NCBI RefSeq assembly: GCF_000336575.1
Contig: NZ_AOPO01000002.1
Location: forward strand, 434,006 to 498,005
DNA length: 64,000 nt
Reading direction: 5' to 3'
Source: Vreelandella titanicae BH1
Lineage (GTDB): Bacteria; Pseudomonadota; Gammaproteobacteria; Pseudomonadales; Halomonadaceae
The translations under genes and the position numbers were made by a program. The notes below the pieces were generated by a model. It had not been told where the DNA came from, made no database searches, and was given only the letters and a program-made list of their open reading frames with translations. Below, piece after piece: positions 16,510-24,292 of the stretch (position 1 is the stretch's first letter; the number at the start of each line of letters is the position of its first letter).

Positions 16510-16578
16510 ATGGATTCTGGACGGCCATGGACGGCACTCTCTACCCATTTGTCCCAGAATCTATCGGCTGTAAACTGA
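16510..16578 (+). CDS. Possible 22-aa leader peptide
   Basis: A short frame with a strong-looking AAGGAAGG upstream encodes MDSGRPWTALSTHLSQNLS and three more residues. It overlaps the 3' end of the leftward gene at 16541-16813 and contains an inverted repeat (gattctgg / ccagaatc). Either a leader peptide or a chance frame; low confidence. Confidence 0.25.
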   Translation: MDSGRPWTALSTHLSQNLSAVN

Positions 16579-16813
16579 TAAGCCACTCTATGTCATCATC
16601 ATTCAGTACGTAGTAGGATTCTTCGGTCATTGGGTTTTCGAAACGCTCCACTGACACATGATTTAGTACTTGCCCCGTGGAAAGATAAAAGCTAACTGTG
16701 CCTTGAAGCTCGGCTTCATTTCCAGATAAGGGTCTGTGATGCACTGGCCTGATTTCGGCAACTACATAATCATCGCCCCCATCGGCATTCTGGACTGCTA
16801 TCGATCTTGACAT
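16541..16813 (-). CDS. Hypothetical protein, 90 aa, prophage accessory
   Basis: 90 residues, acidic, no membrane segment. Its ATG at 16813 has AGGGGAAG 5 bases upstream. I do not recognise the family. It lies between the tail operon and the umuC-like gene, in the same direction as the SOS genes but about 200 bases downstream of umuC, so it may have its own promoter. The intergenic gap holds a 14-bp palindrome (attagct/agctaat, 16964-16977). Confidence 0.55.
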   Translation of the reverse strand: MSRSIAVQNADGGDDYVVAEIRPVHHRPLSGNEAELQGTVSFYLSTGQVLNHVSVERFENPMTEESYYVLNDDDIEWLISLQPIDSGTNG

Positions 16814-17014
16814 CAGCTTCCCCTCAGCCGTGTTGGGCTTATTGATCTGACTTGCTATTCCAGAGCATAGCGCGTGGTAGCGCTTCCCGCATCGTGCTTT
16901 TTCATGGCAGCGTGCTGGATTACTTCTGCAAAATATTTAATTGATTGACCCAGCTCTCAAGCTATTAGCTAGCTAATCTAAAAGAAGGGAGTTAGACCTG
17001 CCAGGGATGGCTCT

Positions 17015-18289
17015 CTACGTTTTAACAACTGCCAGTTCTTCCCACGTCGTTGTATATCTTGGCGTTCGATGCTCGCAACGCAATTCCCATGCGTTCATCT
17101 TCCTCGGCATCCCCAGCCGCACTGTGTTTTTGCCATGCTCTCTATTGAGCTTATCCAGCGTGGCCATCAGCTTTTCATTTTTGGCCCGCTTCTCATCACT
17201 CACGGGCTCAGCCAGCAGCCCCAACTGCTCATTGTCGTGATCGCAGAGATCCATCAGCATCACGCCGCATTTCTGGTACCGGATCCCCTCCTTGAATATT
17301 CTTTCCAATCCAGCCATCGCAGCCTTGACCAATTCACGGCTATCGTCAGTCGGGTGGGGGAGTGGAACAACTAGGCTTTTACTGTAGCTAGGTAGATCAC
17401 TACGAAAGCGATTGGTACGCACAAACACCATAATCGCCTGAGCTAAGCCTTGCTGTTTGCGCAATTTCTCACCTGCCCGGGAGGCGTGCACGCGGATCGC
17501 TTCGTGCAAATCTACTTTGTTGCTGGTGAGGCGCCCAAAGCTGCGGCTAACCATGATCTGTTGCTTCGGCTGAGTCATATCATCAAGTGGGATACAGTCA
17601 TCGCCGCGTAGCTCCCAAACGATTCTCTCCATGACTACCGAGAAGTGCTTTCGCAAGTGCTTAGGAGATGATTCGCGCAACTGCCAGGCTGTTTCAATGC
17701 CAAGGGTGCGGAGACGTGCAGCGCTGCGACCTGCCACTCCCCAAATTTCTGTGACAGGTAGCTGCTCGAGGAAAGCGCGTGTGTCATCGCTGTTCGGCTC
17801 CAGGATGGCCACGCCATCGAACCCTTTCTCTTTTTTGGCCCGGTGATTAGCGATCTTGGCGAGCGTTTTGCTGGTACTAAGGCCCACACTGACCGGAATG
17901 CCGGTATCCCGGCGCACTTGACGTCGCATTGCCTGGCACCGCTCCTCAAGCGTTTCTGGCGCGAATCCCTCGAACGATAAAAACGATTCATCAATGCTAT
18001 ACACATCAACGTGTGGTGTGTGCTGACTGAGAACGTCGGTGACGCGGCGGCTCATATCTCCGTAAAGCGCATAATTGGAGCTCAGCAGAATGCACTGGCG
18101 ACGAATGTGAGGGTCGATCTGGTGCGCGGGCATGCCCATCCCCACGCCGAGCGCTTTGATTTCAGCCGACCGGGCGACAACACAGCCATCGTTATTCGAC
18201 ATCACGCCTACTGGTTGGCCTTCCAGCTTGGGGTTAAAGACACGCTCGCATGACACATAGAAATTATTGCAGTCGACCAGGGCGATCAT
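17015..18289 (-). CDS. umuC: Y-family DNA polymerase V catalytic subunit (UmuC-like)
   Basis: 424 residues, the usual UmuC length. It begins with the catalytic motif 'MIALVDCNNFYVSCERVF' (first acidic residue D6) and contains 'YSIDESFLSF' with the Asp-Glu pair of the active site, plus the little-finger region toward the C-terminus. With UmuD' it makes the error-prone translesion polymerase Pol V used in SOS mutagenesis. The start ATG overlaps the umuD stop (ATGA). The cluster is read leftward, opposite to the tail genes, behind the LexA box near 18,990. Carried at the end of a prophage, it may raise mutation after DNA damage. Confidence 0.95.
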   Translation of the reverse strand: MIALVDCNNFYVSCERVFNPKLEGQPVGVMSNNDGCVVARSAEIKALGVGMGMPAHQIDPHIRRQCILLSSNYALYGDMSRRVTDVLSQHTPHVDVYSIDESFLSFEGFAPETLEERCQAMRRQVRRDTGIPVSVGLSTSKTLAKIANHRAKKEKGFDGVAILEPNSDDTRAFLEQLPVTEIWGVAGRSAARLRTLGIETAWQLRESSPKHLRKHFSVVMERIVWELRGDDCIPLDDMTQPKQQIMVSRSFGRLTSNKVDLHEAIRVHASRAGEKLRKQQGLAQAIMVFVRTNRFRSDLPSYSKSLVVPLPHPTDDSRELVKAAMAGLERIFKEGIRYQKCGVMLMDLCDHDNEQLGLLAEPVSDEKRAKNEKLMATLDKLNREHGKNTVRLGMPRKMNAWELRCEHRTPRYTTTWEELAVVKT

Positions 18290-18735
18290 ACTGAGAACCC
18301 AGGTGCCAGGGAGTGGATGTTATGGGTGACGACTCCCCACACCTGGCATTCTTTTCCGTCTAAGGGAATCGGCCGGAACTCGGGATTCGAGGCGATCAGG
18401 TAAGGACGGTTGCCGATCTTGCCCAGCTTTTTGCAAGTGAGCTCCCCATCAACACTCATAATCACGATATGGCCCAATTTAGGTTCGAGAGAGCGATCGA
18501 CAATCAAGAGATCGCCATCGTAGATCCCTACACCGGTCATTGAAGTGCCTTTGGCGCGAAGATAGTAGGTCGCGCTGGGGTGCTGAACAAGGTGATCGAC
18601 AAGATCCAGTTCAGCCTCAAGATAGTCATCCGCCGGGCTGGGAAAGCCGGTGCGCACCTCGCCAGCGGCTAGAGGCAATTTAAGCGGAGGGGAGGTGGTA
18701 TCTACGCGTCCTAGTACCGAGAGATGCATACTCAT
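18286..18735 (-). CDS. umuD: UmuD-like self-cleaving translesion regulator (S24/LexA fold)
   Basis: 149 residues from ATG 18735, chosen because it overlaps the upstream stop (ATGA) and gives normal UmuD length. The cleavage-site region 'RTGFPSPADDY' lines up with E. coli Cys24-Gly25, with Thr instead of Cys before the Gly. Catalytic residues are in place: Ser in 'AKGTSMTG' and Lys in 'GELTCKK'. RecA-stimulated self-cleavage would produce the active UmuD' subunit of Pol V. It couples to umuC by another ATGA overlap. Confidence 0.92.
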   Translation of the reverse strand: MSMHLSVLGRVDTTSPPLKLPLAAGEVRTGFPSPADDYLEAELDLVDHLVQHPSATYYLRAKGTSMTGVGIYDGDLLIVDRSLEPKLGHIVIMSVDGELTCKKLGKIGNRPYLIASNPEFRPIPLDGKECQVWGVVTHNIHSLAPGFSV

Positions 18736-18962
18736 GCCATGCTCTCCTCGGGATTCCATGTGATGCGTATATGCTCAGCGTCGTCGTCCATGGGGGTAAG
18801 CGTCACGTTCTCGACGGTGCCCAGGTCAGCAAGCATTTGTGCCCAATCTTCGGAGCTCTCATCTTCTCGGCGTCGGAGCTCGACACAGTGCTTTGACTGC
18901 GCTCCCGGGCTGCCGATCTCTTTCTGAACCCGTTTGACTAGCTGCTCGTATGATTTTGACAT
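18732..18962 (-). CDS. DUF1654-type protein, first gene of the SOS operon
   Basis: 76 residues, no membrane segment. The pattern 'SYEQLVKRVQKEI.SP.AQ' followed by 'R...ES.EDW..ML.....TENVTLT' fits the DUF1654 family, known mainly from pseudomonads and their phages. It starts behind a perfect LexA box and its stop overlaps the umuD start, so it is co-produced with the mutagenesis proteins. Its role is unknown; the consistent linkage suggests a modulator of SOS or Pol V, which is inference. Confidence 0.8.
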   Translation of the reverse strand: MSKSYEQLVKRVQKEIGSPGAQSKHCVELRRREDESSEDWAQMLADLGTVENVTLTPMDDDAEHIRITWNPEESMA

Positions 18963-18980
18963 GAGCGTTTCCTTAAATAA

Positions 18981-18996
18981 CTGGTGATATATACAG
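18981..18996 (-). promoter_or_regulatory. LexA (SOS) box
   Basis: CTGTATATATCACCAG read on the minus strand: CTG-N10-CAG with a TATATA core. It ends 18 bases upstream of the ATG of the DUF1654 gene, so LexA would repress this operon until DNA damage. Confidence 0.9.
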
Positions 18997-19093
18997 TATT
19001 TAGGGCGAACGATAAGCGATGACCATCGTTGACTGCAAGCGTTGATAATATGGGGCGGGCTGCGAAGCTCAGGTTATCGACTATGATTCAAGC

Positions 19094-19329
19094 ATGTGTG
19101 GACGATGCCTAAGCAACCCCACATTTGCAGAGCTGACAGGGCGCCGTTGTATTTTTCAGGGATCTACGCTGAACGTGATGATGGAAGCATGGGTTGTGCA
19201 ATTGGCACCGAACCCAGGCGGGTAGTGCTGCTGAGCTATCGATGCAGGGCTAATTGAACATTGGCCTGTGAGCACGAAGGGCAAAAGCCAGCAGAGGGAC
19301 AGGCCGAGGAGCTTATTAATTCGACGTAG
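19094..19329 (+). pseudogene. Decayed SRAP (YedK/HMCES-like) gene
   Basis: It begins with MCGR, the start of SRAP proteins in which Cys2 is the DNA-crosslinking residue. In a second frame it reads 'YFSGIYAERDDGSMG', like the 'P..G.YEW' part, and in a third frame 'LIEHWPVST' followed by 'AEGQAEELINST', like the SRAP C-terminus. Three frames and only about 236 bases, where about 220 codons are expected, show a relic with frameshifts and a large internal loss. SRAP proteins act on abasic sites, and the gene lies next to the SOS mutagenesis genes. Confidence 0.65.
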
Positions 19330-19428
19330 CTATCAACTGGTCGCAGAATCCGCGTGACTTTAAAAGTAAAATGTAGCTGCGCGGGTTCTAAATCCGCCGT
19401 TTCATAAAAATCACCTTACTTCTCACTA

Positions 19429-19776
19429 TCACCGGCGTGGTGAGCTAATGCATGTGCCGTGATAGGTTAAGGAGCCCACTGTTACATTTGCAGGAATTCT
19501 AAGTGAAAATACATAGCTTTGACCTTGGAACTCTGCATTCATCAAACTTGATCCTATGAACAGCTGAACCGGTTCATTGTCCCCAATCTGAAGAGTGTTG
19601 TTTTGCCCACCCATGCCGTCTCTGCTGATTATTAGCATTAAAGGAAGGTGCTCAAATTGACACGCGACAGGTGTCAAATTGTCTTCAGAGTTTGCAGTTT
19701 GAGCAGTAAAGATAGAAATAAATCCGACTACTAAAATGAAGGCTGCCTTGCTTGAGCGTACGCTTGTCATTGTCAT
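19429..19776 (-). CDS. Small secreted hypothetical protein
   Basis: 115 residues from ATG 19776 (RBS AAGGAATC 7 bases upstream). The N-terminus is a clear signal peptide (basic start, 'AAFILVVGFISIFTAQTANS'). The mature part is beta-rich with two Cys that could form a disulphide. No family recognised. It lies directly after the decayed endonuclease I gene on the same strand and is probably an accessory gene of the prophage end. Confidence 0.65.
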   Translation of the reverse strand: MTMTSVRSSKAAFILVVGFISIFTAQTANSEDNLTPVACQFEHLPLMLIISRDGMGGQNNTLQIGDNEPVQLFIGSSLMNAEFQGQSYVFSLRIPANVTVGSLTYHGTCISSPRR

Positions 19777-19799
19777 CTTGATTCCTTGCTTCAGCTAAT

Positions 19800-20087
19800 T
19801 TTGAGCCTATCTTAACGGCAAATGCGACTCGCATGGCACTCCATCCCACTCTATTTGGCTAGCCCGTGCAGGTTGTTTGCGGATCTCATAGCCGCAGCTT
19901 TCTAGATTTGGCCCAGCACAAAAATAAAACGTACAGCCGCAGTAGAGAACGACTCATTTTGATCGTGGTAAATCTGTTGCTCAGCAATGCGTTTAGCGGC
20001 ATTGAAGGAAGAGGGTGGGAAGGTTACAACAGCGGAGACTGTGACTAGCAACATGCTAGCCACAACAATTATAAAAAGCTTATTCAT
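19800..20087 (-). pseudogene. endA: Decayed endonuclease I (EndA-like) gene
   Basis: A signal peptide (MNKLFIIVVASMLLVTVSA) leads into 'SSFNAAKRIAEQQIYHDQNESF'-type sequence. One frame step later the text continues 'YCGCTFYF', then 'LESCGYEIRKQPARASQIEW'. These match the 'TFYCGC' and 'SCGYQVRK...RASRVEWEH' blocks of E. coli EndA. The frameshift lies at about 19,940, and the sequence fails just at the catalytic His block, so the gene is dead and truncated. EndA is a periplasmic nuclease. Confidence 0.7.
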
Positions 20088-20220
20088 TAACTGAAAACAT
20101 CCATGTAACTTGTTGATATTCATAGAGCGATTTAACCGTATTGGCTGGCGCTAAGAATAGGTGTTATCCATTGAAAATCAGTAATTTAAAGGAGGTGGGG
20201 CGTGAAAATGGGGTTGCAAA

Positions 20221-20252
20221 GGTCGCAGGTTCGAATCCTGTCGCTCCGACCA
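20221..20252 (+). other. 3' end of a tRNA-Pro gene; probable attachment site (attR-like)
   Basis: GGTCGCAGGTTCGAATCCTG continues into TCGCTCCGACCA: the complete T-arm, the acceptor 3' strand cgctccg, discriminator A and CCA. The matching 5' acceptor strand (cggagcg) and D-arm are absent upstream. Only the 3' part is here, as expected where a prophage has integrated into a tRNA-Pro gene and left a partial copy at its far end. Confidence 0.75.
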
Positions 20253-20262
20253 AGAACATATA

Positions 20263-20302
20263 AAACGGTCACTTAGCTAATTGCTACAGTGGCCGTTTTT
20301 GT
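20263..20302 (+). terminator. tRNA transcript terminator after att site
   Basis: aaacggtcact / agtggccgttt stem then T5; it would have been the host terminator of the tRNA-Pro gene. Confidence 0.7.
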
Positions 20303-20395
20303 TTGTTAGCGTTTTATAAGTGGCATATAGGTGACACTTGTCCGGAGTTTCTGTGATGTCACGCCATCATCGTATTTGGAGATGTCACAGCAACC

Positions 20396-20559
20396 TCATG
20401 CTTGGCGGGCGCTGGGGCGATCTTGACGCCGCACATGACGGATCACCTCGATCCGGGCGGGCACCACATGCAGCTCCTCGCTGACCGCTTCACCGATGAC
20501 CTTCAGCGCGGTGTGCTGTCATCGTCACAATGGTGGGCGTTCTCGGGCAGTTCATGGAC
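20396..20559 (-). mobile_element. IS66-family transposase (TnpC) relic
   Basis: On the minus strand the frames read 'VHELPENAHHC' and, one step later, 'LKVIGEAVSEELHVVPARIEVIRHVRR'. These are the N-terminal zinc-finger-side blocks of IS66 TnpC. Only about 55 codons remain, with a frameshift and a quick stop. No terminal inverted repeats were found. Confidence 0.7.
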
Positions 20560-20654
20560 GCTCCCCACCGCGACAAACCGGCCGGGACTAAATGCCGCTG
20601 AGTGGCCCGCTCGAAATCATCAAGACACAAGATGTGTTGTAGGCGGCGAGGCAT
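20560..20654 (-). pseudogene. 5' fragment of an FMN-dependent alpha-hydroxy-acid dehydrogenase
   Basis: The ATG at 20654 shares a base with the stop of the upstream 2-hydroxyacid dehydrogenase (TAATG). The first residues, 'MPRRLQHILCLDDFERATQRHL', match the N-terminus of the LldD-type alpha-hydroxy-acid oxidase/dehydrogenase family. Homology stops after about 25 codons where the IS66 relic begins. The gene has lost its catalytic part. Confidence 0.65.
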
Positions 20655-21667
20655 TATGTTTCCTCAATAGCATCAGCCCGTCGCCAGACATGCTCATTAA
20701 CCGCGGTAAGCGGGCCGCTGCCGATCAGCGTGCCCAGCAGATTATCGACTGCCAACTGTGCCATGGCCTCACGTGTTTCATGGGTCGCCGAGCCAATGTG
20801 TGGAGTCGTCACTACATTGTCCATGGCCGCCAGTGGCGAATCGGGTGGAAGCGGTTCCTCTACGAACACGTCAAGCCCAGCTGCACGGATTCCGCCGGAG
20901 TGGAGTGCCTCGATCAGTGCTGGCTCGTCGACCACTTTACCTCTCGCTATATTGATTAGGGCAGCCGTCGTTTTCATCCGTGCTAGAGCATCTGCGTCAA
21001 TTAAGTGATGTGTATCGCTGTTATAGGGCACGCTGAGGCAGACGATATCTGCTTCAGCTAACAGGTCATTCAGCTCACGCCTTTTCGCCCCTAACTGCTG
21101 CTCAAGCGCAGGCTTGGATGAGGCGGCGGTATAGAGAATGGGCATACCAAAACCCAACGCTCCCCGTCGTGCAATCGCCGCACCAATGCGACCAGCACCC
21201 ACGATGCCTAGGGTTTTGCCGTGTACATCAATACCGAAGTATTCGTGACCGATATGTGTTCGCCAGCCGCCATCGCGGACAAGGTTGGACAGTTCGACTA
21301 GCCGCCGCTGGGTCGCCATGACTAGCATAAATGCTGTGTCGGCAGTGGTTTCGGTAAGCACATCTGGCGTATTGCAGAGTAGAATGCGGCGTTGATTCAG
21401 TGCCTTAAGGGGCAGGTGGTCATAGCCCACTGAAATGGTGGATACCACTTGAAGCGCAGGCGCCTCGGCTAGCATTGCCTCATTGAGTTCTAGCTTACCG
21501 CCGATTAGGCCATGAGCTCTGGAAAGCGCTGCCATGAAATCAGCACGGTTTGATTCGTCCACGTCCTCGAAATAGTCGACCTCGGCAACCTCGGAAAGTG
21601 CCTCAAGCTGGGCTTCACTGAGCCGTCGTACAGCGACAATACGCCACGATTTCGTTTGCTCATCCAT
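20654..21667 (-). CDS. D-isomer specific 2-hydroxyacid dehydrogenase (glyoxylate/hydroxypyruvate reductase-like)
   Basis: 337 residues from ATG 21667, preceded by GGTGAGG; a more upstream ATG at 21679 is in frame but less well placed. The NAD(P) motif 'GIVGAGRIGAAIA' (about 152-164) and the catalytic Arg-Glu-His set ('NIARG', 'FVEEPLP', 'TPHIGSAT') are intact. It would reduce 2-keto acids such as glyoxylate, hydroxypyruvate or 2-ketogluconate with NAD(P)H; substrate not determined. It overlaps the dapA-like gene by 8 bases, and was once followed by an FMN-dependent alpha-hydroxy-acid dehydrogenase, now truncated. Confidence 0.9.
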   Translation of the reverse strand: MDEQTKSWRIVAVRRLSEAQLEALSEVAEVDYFEDVDESNRADFMAALSRAHGLIGGKLELNEAMLAEAPALQVVSTISVGYDHLPLKALNQRRILLCNTPDVLTETTADTAFMLVMATQRRLVELSNLVRDGGWRTHIGHEYFGIDVHGKTLGIVGAGRIGAAIARRGALGFGMPILYTAASSKPALEQQLGAKRRELNDLLAEADIVCLSVPYNSDTHHLIDADALARMKTTAALINIARGKVVDEPALIEALHSGGIRAAGLDVFVEEPLPPDSPLAAMDNVVTTPHIGSATHETREAMAQLAVDNLLGTLIGSGPLTAVNEHVWRRADAIEET

Positions 21668-22589
21668 GGCTCGCCTCACCTACGCCTTCCATCTGGAATC
21701 CTGTCGCTTTAAGCGAAGACACGAGTTCAGACACATGCTGCTCCTCCAGCTCTACTAAAGGTGGGCGCACACGCCTCCAATCGTCATTGTCCGAAAAGTA
21801 AGCTGTCGCTGCCTTCATGCCAGGAATCAGTGGGTACTTTTCAAACAAGTCGCGTATAGCATTCAGGCTCTGCTGACGCTCGTTGGCATCGTCCTCCTGC
21901 CAATGCCTTGCCAACTCAACGATGGCCGACGGATTGACATTGGCAGTGGCACTGATACAGCCAGCACCGCCTGCTCGTAGGGTATCAAGCAAAAACCGCT
22001 CGCTGCCGGCATACACAGCAAAGTCTTGCCCAGCAAAGCGCTCGGTTAACCCTTTGGTGTGTGCCCAGTCTCCGCCGCTGTCCTTAATGCCAGCAATAAT
22101 GCCCGGGAAGGCGTCACGTAAACGCTCGATCAGTTCAAACGAGAGCGGGACATGAGTGACCGGCGGGATATGGTAGAGGTAGATCCGTAGGCGCGAATTT
22201 GCGACACGGTTGATCACCTCACTGTAAAAGCGAAACAAGCCTTCATCGCTAACCCCCTTATAGTAGAAGGGCGGTAGCATCAGCACACCGGCACAGCCAG
22301 CGTCCACCGCCTCGCATGTCACCGCCACGCAATCATCAATTGTACAGCTCCCGGTACCGGGCATAATCCTGGAGGGATCGACACCGCCATGCACTAGCGC
22401 TTTTAACAGCTCCTGTTTCTCGGCCACCGTCATTGAGTTGGCTTCAGAATTTGTGCCGAACACGGCCAAGCCGACACCATTTGAGGCCAGCCATTGGCAG
22501 TGCGCCACAAAACGTTGCGTATCCGGCGCCAAGTCGGCGCCGAAGGGGGTAATCACCGGTGACCAGACGTCATCACTCAATTGGGACAT
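21660..22589 (-). CDS. Dihydrodipicolinate synthase / N-acetylneuraminate lyase family aldolase
   Basis: 309 residues, a class I (Schiff-base) aldolase barrel. The lysine is in 'IIAGIKDSGGD' (about 168), and the Tyr is in 'LYHIPP' (about 138). 'GTNSEANSM' corresponds to the substrate-binding 'GTTGE' loop with Asn-Ser-Glu. The family makes or cleaves 2-keto acid adducts. Its partner, the 2-hydroxyacid dehydrogenase, suggests a sugar-acid or hydroxy-amino-acid catabolic operon rather than lysine synthesis. The ATG is preceded by AGGAGAATATC. Confidence 0.88.
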   Translation of the reverse strand: MSQLSDDVWSPVITPFGADLAPDTQRFVAHCQWLASNGVGLAVFGTNSEANSMTVAEKQELLKALVHGGVDPSRIMPGTGSCTIDDCVAVTCEAVDAGCAGVLMLPPFYYKGVSDEGLFRFYSEVINRVANSRLRIYLYHIPPVTHVPLSFELIERLRDAFPGIIAGIKDSGGDWAHTKGLTERFAGQDFAVYAGSERFLLDTLRAGGAGCISATANVNPSAIVELARHWQEDDANERQQSLNAIRDLFEKYPLIPGMKAATAYFSDNDDWRRVRPPLVELEEQHVSELVSSLKATGFQMEGVGEASHG

Positions 22590-22651
22590 GATATTCTCCT
22601 TGTTGTTGTAAGGTCTTTATTGCCAGGGCTCGATGGCGTAGCGCCCAAGCG

Positions 22652-24118
22652 ATGGCCAGCTGTGGCTGTGCAAGCGCGTGTGGCCTACACGGCCATGATC
22701 ATGCCTGGGCCTGGGCATCCAACGCACCGACGTCGGATTTGAAAGGCTTTTTCGGGGCTCTCGGCTGTTCCTGCTTTCAGCTTCTGCTGGCCTGTGTCAG
22801 CGTTTGCCTCGTTATTCTATCGCTTACAGATCAGCATTCTGTGGCATCACTTATAATGCTTACGTTTATAGGGGGCATAGGCGTTGCTCTGATGGGGCCA
22901 ACTTGGCAGGCTATCGTCCCCGAGCTGGTAGACAAGAAAGACTTCAAAAACGCAGTGGGACTTAACTCGCTGGGGATCAACATTGCCCGTGCCGTAGGTC
23001 CCGCTTTAGACGGGCTGTTGCTGGCCAGCATGGGAGCAGCGTTTACCTATGGAGTAGACGTTCTGAGCTATGTAGTTGTCATCACTGCGCTGTTTTGGTG
23101 GAAACGACCAGCAACGCAACGGGATGCCTTATCCGAGCGCTTCCCCGGTGCTTTCCGAGCCGGGCTGCGCTATGCCCGCGCCAGTCGCGAGTTGCATGTT
23201 GTCCTGCTGCGCGCTTTTCTCTTCTTTGCTATGGCCAGCTCAGTGTGGGCAATGCTGCCTCTAGTAGCACGTCAGTTACTGGAAGGCGGCCCAAGTTTCT
23301 ATGGCATATTGCTTGGCGCAGTTGGCCTGGGCGCAATCGGCGGGGCTATTATTATGCCCCGTTTGCGTACGTATCTTAGCGCCGACGGCTTACTTCTAAC
23401 GTCAACATTAGTCACTTCGGCCGTCATGGCTTTGCTATCCCTGTCGCCGCCTAAATGGCTCGCAGTGTCCTCTCTATTGATCCTTGGTGCCGCTTGGATT
23501 ACAGCGTTGACGACCCTCAATGGCGTCGCCCAGGCAATTCTTCCCAACTGGGTACGTGGCCGCTCTCTGGCGGTATATCTGACGGTGTTCAATGGCGCCA
23601 TGGCCGCGGGCAGTTTGGCATGGGGGGTAATCGCTCAAGGGATTGGCGTACCGTTGGCGTTACTATCTGGCGCGGCGGGGCTAGCAGCGATCGGATCTAT
23701 TGCACACCGTATCAAGTTGCCCAAAGGCGAATCAGACTTAATGCCGTCGAATCATTGGCCTGAGCCACTGACAGCTACTCCCGTCGAGTATGATCGCGGA
23801 CCGGTGCTTATCCAGATAGAGTACCGGGTAGCCCTCGAAGATCGTTCAGCCTTTCTGAAAATATTGGCTAGGCTCTCTGCTGAAAGACGTCGTGATGGTG
23901 CCTATGCTTGGGGTATTACCGAAGATTCCGCCGATCCCAGCTTGATGCTGGAGTGGTTCCAAGTTGAATCCTGGGCAGAGCATCTGCGTCAGCATAAGCG
24001 TGTTTCTAAATCAGCCGCCGATATCCAAGAGGAGGTTCTGCGTTTCCATCAAGGGGAGGAACGCCCGGTCGTGCGCCATTTCCTGACTTTCAATCATCCC
24101 CATGAAGGCCGAACGTAA
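22652..24118 (+). pseudogene. 5'-truncated MFS exporter (MFS_3 / EntS-like) with C-terminal ABM-like domain
   Basis: 488 codons. From about residue 37 the sequence fits the MFS_3 exporter family, with 'VALMGPTWQAIVPELV', 'NIARAVGPALDG' and about nine membrane segments, and a soluble C-terminal domain (about 388-480, 'RRRDGAYAWGITEDSADP...ESWAEHLRQHKRV'). Full proteins have about 60-90 more residues at the start, with the first membrane helices and the conserved DRR loop. The first 35 codons here (Cys/His-rich) do not fit any of that. No RBS is evident. Most likely a dead gene after a deletion; the truncated product could still be made. Confidence 0.7.
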
Positions 24119-24168
24119 GATCTTATTCAAGGGGCTAAGTACTAAGCTTAGTGCTAATTTTAAGTACA

Positions 24169-24207
24169 GGTCTTAAGTGCTGGTCTTAAGTGCTGGTCTT
24201 AAGTGCT
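24169..24207 (+). repeat. Three tandem copies of a 13-bp unit (ggtcttaagtgct)
   Basis: Units at about 24169-24181, 24182-24194 and 24195-24207 are near-identical, each with the core cttaag. Similar ctaagtac/taagta words precede them. The array is in the leader of the GNAT gene; copy number could vary. Confidence 0.7.
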
Positions 24208-24292
24208 ATAGAAAGAAAAGGCTTTTGATAACTATTAACTTATAGATACACATACTGAGTTGTTTGCTGGGTAATACGACAAGGAGAAAGCA

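Noticed and set aside
17007..18253. Rightward frames over umuC
   Set aside because: Antisense shadows; the minus strand carries a full Y-family polymerase with intact active-site motifs.
20160..20252. A complete tRNA gene
   Set aside because: Only the T-arm and the 3' acceptor strand are present; no D-arm or matching 5' acceptor strand in the preceding 80 bases.
20402..20959. Rightward 185-codon frame
   Set aside because: It lies antisense to the IS66 relic and the 2-hydroxyacid dehydrogenase; the minus-strand text matches known families.
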